Part shown: in pieces, positions 58,199-64,000 of the stretch | Numbering within the stretch: the stretch's first letter is position 1 | Layout: the number at the start of each line of letters is the position of its first letter | NCBI GenBank assembly: GCA_947034895.1 | Contig: OX344763.1 | Coordinates: 27,031,025 to 27,095,024, forward strand | Source: Rhytidiadelphus loreus | Lineage: Eukaryota; Streptophyta; Bryopsida; Hypnales; Hylocomiaceae | Direction of reading: 5' to 3' | DNA: 64,000 bases | Made by a program: the position numbers and the translations under genes | The notes under the pieces: generated by a model | Databases searched by the model: none | What the model was told of the DNA's origin: nothing | Seen by the model: the letters and a program-made list of their open reading frames with translations, nothing else

Positions 58199-59409
58199 TG
58201 TACGGTACAATGTGCGCACTCAAATTTCTGCCCCCCAGGCCAAATCCCAATTGTTTAAATCACCAAGTTAACATTCTTGAGTACAGATTTTGAGAACAAT
58301 CCCAACTAAGAGTTACTTGCAGAAAATTCATACCAAATCGGAACAAATCAAGCAAATCAAAAGCTCTGAAGTACTCTCACAACGGCTCATTGGATTGAAA
58401 AACCCTGAATTGTTCAAATCGAGCTCAACGTTGCAAAACTAGGTATCACGGATCCTCATTCATGCGGATTCAGAGGGCGTCTAACGAGGATTCTCTAGAA
58501 CGTTACGAAACCCCAATTCCAAAGTCTACAATCGTCCTTGAATTTCAGGGTTTCAGGAAAATCCAATCATCTACAACTCGACAATTCCCGTTCAAAAAAA
58601 AACCATCCCCCGGCCTGCTTCGTAATGACTCAAAACCATTCCCGATTCGACTCAAAAGCATCGTCGTCACCGACAGAAAATCCTGACGAAATTTCACAAA
58701 ATAACACAAAAGTTTCAAAGATCGTGCAATACAGAGACTGGCATTAGAGAAACATCGTACCGCGAGATCCCTCGGCACTCGAATCTTCAATCGAAACAAC
58801 CAACAGCTTGTCCAAATGCGCTCGATCGCCAAACAATCTCCCTCCAATTGCAAAGCTCCTCCTTGGATGGATCCCCGAGCTCGCAATTACAGAAGCACTT
58901 CTGAACAGATTCCAATCCCTCTTAACTTAGTAGAAACTAAACCCCAAGCAACTAAACCCCAGGCAACTAAATCCCTTTTTTAATAATTCTAAGAATTTGC
59001 AACAAACAACTGTAGCAATGTCCCCTGACTTCTGTAAGATTTGGTCAAAGTGCGACTCCGGAAGCTGAGAGACAATTGTTGTAAGAAACGATTCTGGTAC
59101 TTTGCAAACTGGCATTCTGGCACAGCCTTCGAGAGAGGTTGCATGTGCGCCATTAGTAGAATGCAACTCACTGGAAGAGTGGCAGTCGCTGCTGAGCAAA
59201 TGAGCTGGAAGCTTCAATGCATTTGTCTTTTCTATTTTCAAAGAAAACAAGGAAAGCTTCAAGCAAGTGCCTTCACAGTCCAACGAAGACGAAGTGGAAG
59301 AAGTTTCAAGCACGCTTTCGGGAAGCTCCACCCCAAATTTTATAAGGTATGTGCATCTATAATCATCAGTTATTACAACTGAGCATAGTTACCACCAATA
59401 AACATTTTT

Positions 59410-59540
59410 TTTTCTTCCATTGGATCTTGATGGTAGCTGAAAGAGGATTTCAACGCATTTTAGCATGCATTATTTGGATACCATATGAATAAGTTATGAA
59501 TTTTCAAAGTACTCTCTAGGTATATCCAAAACTTCATTAG
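59410..59540. repeat. GGCAAGTGAA repeat family, copy 4 (diverged)
   Basis: TTGGATCTTGATGGTAGCTG, GATTTCAACGCATTTTAGCA, TGGATACCATATGAATAAGT and TATGAATTTTCAAAGTA follow the family order with many changes. Confidence 0.45.
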
Positions 59541-59649
59541 CGGAGAGGAGCATTGACAGTTGCATCAGCCCTTGAACAAGGATTTTGCTTTCAATTTTCA
59601 TGTGCTCTCATAGTCGTCACTAATAGCAACTGACCATAGTTTTTATTAT

Positions 59650-59790
59650 TAAGTACATAATTTATTTTTATTGGATTTTATTGGCAAGTGAAAGAAGATT
59701 TCAAAGCACTTTATCATTTGTTATTAGGACACTATATGAATAAGTTACAAATTTTCAAAATATTGTTTGTAGGTGTATCAAAAATCAACA
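59650..59790. repeat. GGCAAGTGAA repeat family, copy 5
   Basis: TTATTGGCAAGTGAAAGAAG, ATTTCAAAGCACTTTATCA, GGACACTATATGAATAAGTT and AATTTTCAAAATATTG in family order, about 240 bp from copy 4 and preceded in both cases by a CATAGTT block. Confidence 0.5.
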
Positions 59791-60647
59791 CTAGGCTCTT
59801 AGAGTCTCTCATATTTTGATTGTGTATGTGTTGTGTAATTAATATCTAAGTATTAAAGTTACTTTTAATTCCAAATGTAGGTGTCTTATTTTTAACAATG
59901 ATGATTATGGGTGCACATACTTTTATGCTGCTTGGATCTTTATTAGATTGATTGCATGAGCTATTTACATTCACAAATTGGTACATTATGGATGAAACAT
60001 CAATTATGCATCCAAATGTATATACATCCATCAAAATATGGCAATGTCATCTTATTTTGAAAAAAAAGAATTGTATTTTGGCACATTCTTCCCAAAATAA
60101 ATGGAAAATATTTCACAATATTTTTCCACCATCATGTCTTAAAGAAAATCGCTACAAATAAAATCCTTATCAACCTTATCAACCTTGAATATTGTAGGGT
60201 ATAGAAGGTTTTATTAGATTTCAAAAATGAATTCTTATTTTTGCCTCCTTAGGTAAATTCTCTTTAGGCAAATGTTTAATATGTGCCAATAATAGCAATA
60301 ATAAATACAAATTATCACCTCACGTATTGCAAAAAACTTTAAATTTCCTCTTTTTGCAAGGTTGGAATCTAAATCTCAATTTAGAAAGTGGACAACCTAA
60401 TGTCATTCCATTGCACACAATCATGCATTGTCGTCTTTCCAAAAAATATAAAAATTGAATAAAAATTCAAATGCAACTTAGAATTCAAAGCAACTAAGGA
60501 CCAAATAGAGTGTGACTTTTTCATAAAATTTAGGATAATTTTATGACAACCAAATTTCTACTCAACACTTGAAATTTGTCATCTTCTTCAATCAACACCA
60601 TAGCAATGTTCACCATTAACACCCAATCTCTTATTTGAATGGGCTAA

Positions 60648-60872
60648 CCCTGTAACAATACGACAGCCTAAAAGTGTCCAGTGGATGACATAGAATTCTT
60701 CTATATAAGACAAAAGTATAAATGTTCATCCTTGGAATTTGGTATGAAAAATGGAGGTCTTGCACAATCCTTCCATATCAGACAAAAGTATAAATGTTCA
60801 TCCTTGGAATTTGGTATGAAAAATAGAGGTCTTGCACAATAGTTTGATGTAACCAATCCTGGTGTTCCAAGG
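60648..60872. mobile_element. Short TTAA-family element with internal 72-bp duplication
   Basis: Right flank TTAA at 60873-60876; left flank CTAA (60644-60647), one change from TTAA; inner ends CCCTGTAA and TTCCAAGG. Internal blocks (GTGGATGACATAGAATTCTT, ATGTTCATCCTTGGAATTTG) match the other short TTAA elements in the orientation of 33176 and 44825. A 72-bp segment is duplicated in tandem (repeat of GTTCATCC at 60724 and 60796). Confidence 0.7.
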
Positions 60873-62607
60873 TTAACAATTTTATGAACATGAAGCAACA
60901 TGTGGAATATTTTTTGAGTTTTCCCGACTATTTTCCTTTAATTCCCACATGGAACCATTTTTTTCAAGTACCAAGTCCATTTATTTCTCTGTTTTTTACT
61001 CCAAATAGAAATTTCATAGATTTTTTCACCATTTTTTTAATAATGTTTTCAAAACTGCAAAGAGATTTTTTCCCAAAAATTCCACCACCACCACCACACA
61101 ATGAACTAACCAATAATTCTCCCCAACCATTGATTGGAAAAACTCGTTGTGTCTGCGAATATTGCTCCAGGTTGGTTTTCAGAACCTTCTTGTGTACAGG
61201 TAGAAAAAAAATGCAGAGTCAACATATTTCGCCATTCTCCAACTCGTAAAGTTCTGCGGCCTCCGAGTATAAAAATTAAATGTCGTCTGCCTGTGCCACT
61301 CTGTCCTGCATTGCAAACTCTCACTCTGCGTCCAACTCTTCTGGAAAGGGCACTGAACGTGGTCATAACTCATAAGTATTTCAGAGCGACAAACATCTTT
61401 GGCACGCATAGCTATTCATACTGGATGTCATCAACAGGTAGTAGTAGTACCGATTGTCAGTACTGGTACAAGATCACCTGCGAGCTCACTCCATGACAAG
61501 AGACAAGTGTCTAACAACTGTCCATTTCTGACAGCTGACGAAAAATAAATAAATAACATTCTAACTCCACAAGTCCCCCACCTGTAAGTTAAAGCTGACT
61601 ATCTGCCCTCACCAACACCAATAGTTCTGCATTCAAGGATCATGTCGAACAGCCAGAGTATCAGAGTTTCGAGTGAAGAAGCCCCCTTCGGTGAAATGCG
61701 CGAGAGTATCATACATGGATTTCACAGCAAGTGGAAAATGTTACATATCTGAAGAAAACTTTGCAGATTAGGTGCAAGTACCATTCAAATCCCAAGTGTT
61801 TGAACATCCTAGTACCTTAAAACGTCACAACAAGATGCTTTTTACCTTTAATGTCACAGCAAATCACGTAGTGCGTCTACCATCATGTGGAAACTAAAGC
61901 ATTCCAAAAGTTGGGCAAGAGTGGGTGAAGGCCGATAGAATTTCTTATAATCCTAGGTTGACTAGACTCAGCAAGAATAAATGTTGTTGGAAATTAGCTG
62001 GCTCATAAAGACAGAAGCCCTTGTTGTTGTAGGGGATCATGAAGTCATTGATGTTCTATTAGGTAAGAAAGATTCAATCGAATCATTGATCCAACAGAAA
62101 ATAATTTGTCAAACTCATGACGCTCCAAATTTCTGCTATTGACGGTACTTGCAGTAAGATTACTCCATCAAGCACAACTGGGAATTCTCCCTTTAGCCAA
62201 TTGACAAACTCACAACTGGAGTCTTTTGAAGAGCATTCCCGTGTCAATGTACCCCCAGCAAATGGGGAAAAGCTATTGACATGGGACTTCATATTAATAA
62301 AATTGAGCAGAGGTCATCATGGCCGTCTCTAAAATCTTGACCAAGTGGGTCTGCTATGATCATTTCTTCACGTACCGAATAAAATTACAAAGTTCAACAG
62401 TAGAGTTCTTCCAGGAACAATGGGTGCCTGTCCACTGCTTGAACCACCAAACAATCGCCAAGAACCTACAGCTAAGAATCAACCCTAAGAGAATCAACTC
62501 TCACCGAGATTCACCAGAAACTGTCCTGGGGACGAAAGTAAGAAACCACATGGTGTGGTTTTCTTCATGAATGGTCTCTTCATAAAATAAAAACAATGAG
62601 CTACCAT

Positions 62608-64000
62608 CTACGAAATGTTCGCATAAGTGGGCACAACAACAGGCAACTTGTCAATGCAATCGGACCACGGGCTATACTGCGGGGCCTTCACAGTGCGAAG
62701 CGCTCTCCACACAGCGCTGTTACACTTGAACCCCGAACCAAACGCAATTTGCCATACCTTGTCACCCCGACGCACTCGCCCTTTCGCTTCAGTATAGGCA
62801 AGCTCATACCAAGGGGAACTGCTCGAAGTGTTGCCAAATCTGTACAATGTCATCCTCGACGGCTCCATGTGCCACTCGGACAGCTGCAAGTTCTTCTCTA
62901 TCTCGTCCAAAACAGCTCGTCCGCCCGCATGGATACAAAAATGGTCGAAGGCAAGCTTGAAATCAGGGATATAGGGCTTAACCTTCATGTTGAGGAACTT
63001 CCTCGCCACCAGCGTTGCGAAAAAGAGGATCTGCTCCGAAAGAGGGAGCACAAGGGGGCCTAACGTCGTGATATTCGCCTTCAACGCATCGCCTGCTACG
63101 CCCATAAGGTCCCGGGAAAGAGACACCCCCATCGTGCCTTCCGAATCTTCTTCTTGAAACACACACCGAAAACACTTCTCATCTGCGCCTTTGTGCGTCC
63201 TCACGGTATGCACAAGCTCATACTTCGCCCGCCTCCTCGCCGACCTTTTGTTGGAGAGTAGAATAGCCGCGCCTCCCATTCGAAAGATGCAGTTCGACAC
63301 CAGCTTCGACCTGTCGTTCCCGAAGTACCAGTTCAGAGTGATATTCTCCATGGAAACCACGATGGCGTTGGAACCCCCGTGCACTTGAAGCAAGTCTTTC
63401 GCAAGATCAATCGCGATCACCCCCGCCGAGCATCCCATCCCGCCCAGATTCAAACTCTGAATGTTCCCGCGCATCTTGTAATGGTTCACGATCATCGCCG
63501 AAAGCGACGGCGTGGGATTGAACAAACTGCAGTTGACAACCAAAACGCCAATATCCTTCGGCTTCACCCCCGTCTTCTCGAAAAGCTCGTCCAGCGCCCC
63601 AAACATCACTTGCTCAGCCTCCATCCGCGCCTCTTTCATACACGGGTTCGGCGGGGAGCTCACCACAGCCCGCGGCAAGTACGTCTCCTGCCCCAACCCC
63701 GACCTCTCGATGATCTTCTTCTGAAACTCCATGCTCTTCTCATCGAACTTCCCGGCTTCCACCGATCGCTGAATAAACGTCTGCATCGTCACTTTCCGCT
63801 CCTCCTCGGGTTTGTAACAGGCGAAGTCCACGAGGTACACGGGGCGAGGACGCGACATGAAGTACAAAGTCGCCACGAAGACCAGCGCACCGGAGCAAGC
63901 CAACACCGACACCAAGTTGTACTGAAGGTGCGTCCATAGCTGCACAATGTCGTCCCGTCCCAGGCGACCAAACTCGGCGGCGACGGCGAGCAGGAGGGGA
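62608..64000 (-). CDS. 3-ketoacyl-CoA synthase (KCS), C-terminal part; 5' end beyond window
   Basis: An uninterrupted minus-strand frame from the right edge to a stop at 62608. It continues upstream of position 63945 ([14 protein letters not shown] before QLWTHLQYN), so the start lies outside the window. Features in order: a hydrophobic segment ([20 protein letters not shown]), [14 protein letters not shown], the FAE1/CUT1-type condensing domain with the catalytic-Cys motif [20 protein letters not shown], and the C-terminal domain with [20 protein letters not shown] (His) and [20 protein letters not shown] (Asn), then [20 protein letters not shown]. These are the expected condensing-enzyme residues, so it appears functional. 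KCS enzymes condense malonyl-CoA with long-chain acyl-CoA at the endoplasmic reticulum in very-long-chain fatty acid elongation for wax, cutin-associated and sphingolipid pools. No intron in the visible part. Which KCS subclass is not resolved. Confidence 0.95.
   Translation of the reverse strand, partial: PLLLAVAAEFGRLGRDDIVQLWTHLQYNLVSVLACSGALVFVATLYFMSRPRPVYLVDFACYKPEEERKVTMQTFIQRSVEAGKFDEKSMEFQKKIIERSGLGQETYLPRAVVSSPPNPCMKEARMEAEQVMFGALDELFEKTGVKPKDIGVLVVNCSLFNPTPSLSAMIVNHYKMRGNIQSLNLGGMGCSAGVIAIDLAKDLLQVHGGSNAIVVSMENITLNWYFGNDRSKLVSNCIFRMGGAAILLSNKRSARRRAKYELVHTVRTHKGADEKCFRCVFQEEDSEGTMGVSLSRDLMGVAGDALKANITTLGPLVLPLSEQILFFATLVARKFLNMKVKPYIPDFKLAFDHFCIHAGGRAVLDEIEKNLQLSEWHMEPSRMTLYRFGNTSSSSPWYELAYTEAKGRVRRGDKVWQIAFGSGFKCNSAVWRALRTVKAPQYSPWSDCIDKLPVVVPTYANIS

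Larger units (their letters stand above)
58199..62607. other. Spacer between BASS 5' end and KCS; possible unrecognised exon
   Basis: A minus-strand open stretch (about 59387-58927) encodes ELPESVLETSSTSSSLDCE and later CKVPESFLTTIVSQLPESHF with coding-like composition but no ATG and no domain I recognise; it could be an exon of an unannotated gene. A smaller minus-strand ORF at 61366-61106 starts with ATG and is Arg-rich. I call neither as a gene. The rest is AT-rich with repeats listed separately. Confidence 0.35.

Noticed and set aside
63379..63939. 186-codon plus-strand ORF opposite KCS
   Set aside because: Antisense shadow of the conserved KCS coding sequence; Arg/His/Leu-rich without domain.
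1..64000. CRISPR arrays, bacterial operons, riboswitches, rRNA
   Set aside because: No regularly spaced repeats with unique spacers, no ribosome-binding-site architecture, no rRNA-like sequence; the window is plant nuclear DNA.

Overview
The window is nuclear DNA of a land plant. Evidence: spliced genes with GT-AG introns, a chloroplast-type carrier with a transit-peptide-like N terminus, an LRR receptor kinase, a 3-ketoacyl-CoA synthase, a decayed chromodomain Ty3/Gypsy retroelement, and many MITE-like elements in AT-rich spacer. Introns of about 0.1-1 kb and four intact-looking recognisable genes in 64 kb would suit a mid-sized genome such as a bryophyte, but I cannot name the species.

Layout. 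Positions 1-33 kb are gene-poor accessory DNA: a decayed C2/VASt (C2-GRAM-type) gene present twice (4.9-6.5 kb and 24.0-26.1 kb, minus strand, with shared lesions), a kinase-like pseudogene (8.0-8.9 kb), a chromovirus remnant (11.9-16.9 kb, minus), a decayed multi-exon gene (17.4-18.5 kb), one intact orphan ORF (19.4 kb), a second diverged segmental duplication (10 kb versus 28-31 kb), and many short transposons. Positions 33-47 kb hold one clear gene, for an oxidoreductase-like-domain protein (34.1-34.8 kb), plus more TE copies. Positions 47-64 kb are genic: an LRR receptor-like kinase (3 exons, 998 aa), a BASS-family sodium/metabolite cotransporter (9 exons, 447 aa, minus), and the C-terminal part of a KCS gene (minus, running off the right edge). 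No operon-like or pathway link between these genes is apparent.

Most interesting signal: a family of elements flanked by TTAA whose ends read CCCYTAAAGGAC. Long copies are about 0.92-0.94 kb, short copies about 190-225 bp. One long copy sits inside the retroelement, and removing it plus one TTAA gives a straight read-through of the gag-protease frame. A three-monomer array has a matching empty TTAA site in the duplicated paralogous segment. A second family has two 245-246 bp copies with exact 4-bp target duplications. CACTA-like foldbacks and a hAT-like MITE inside a BASS intron are also resolved to the base. The superfamilies of the TTAA and 4-bp families are not settled from sequence alone.
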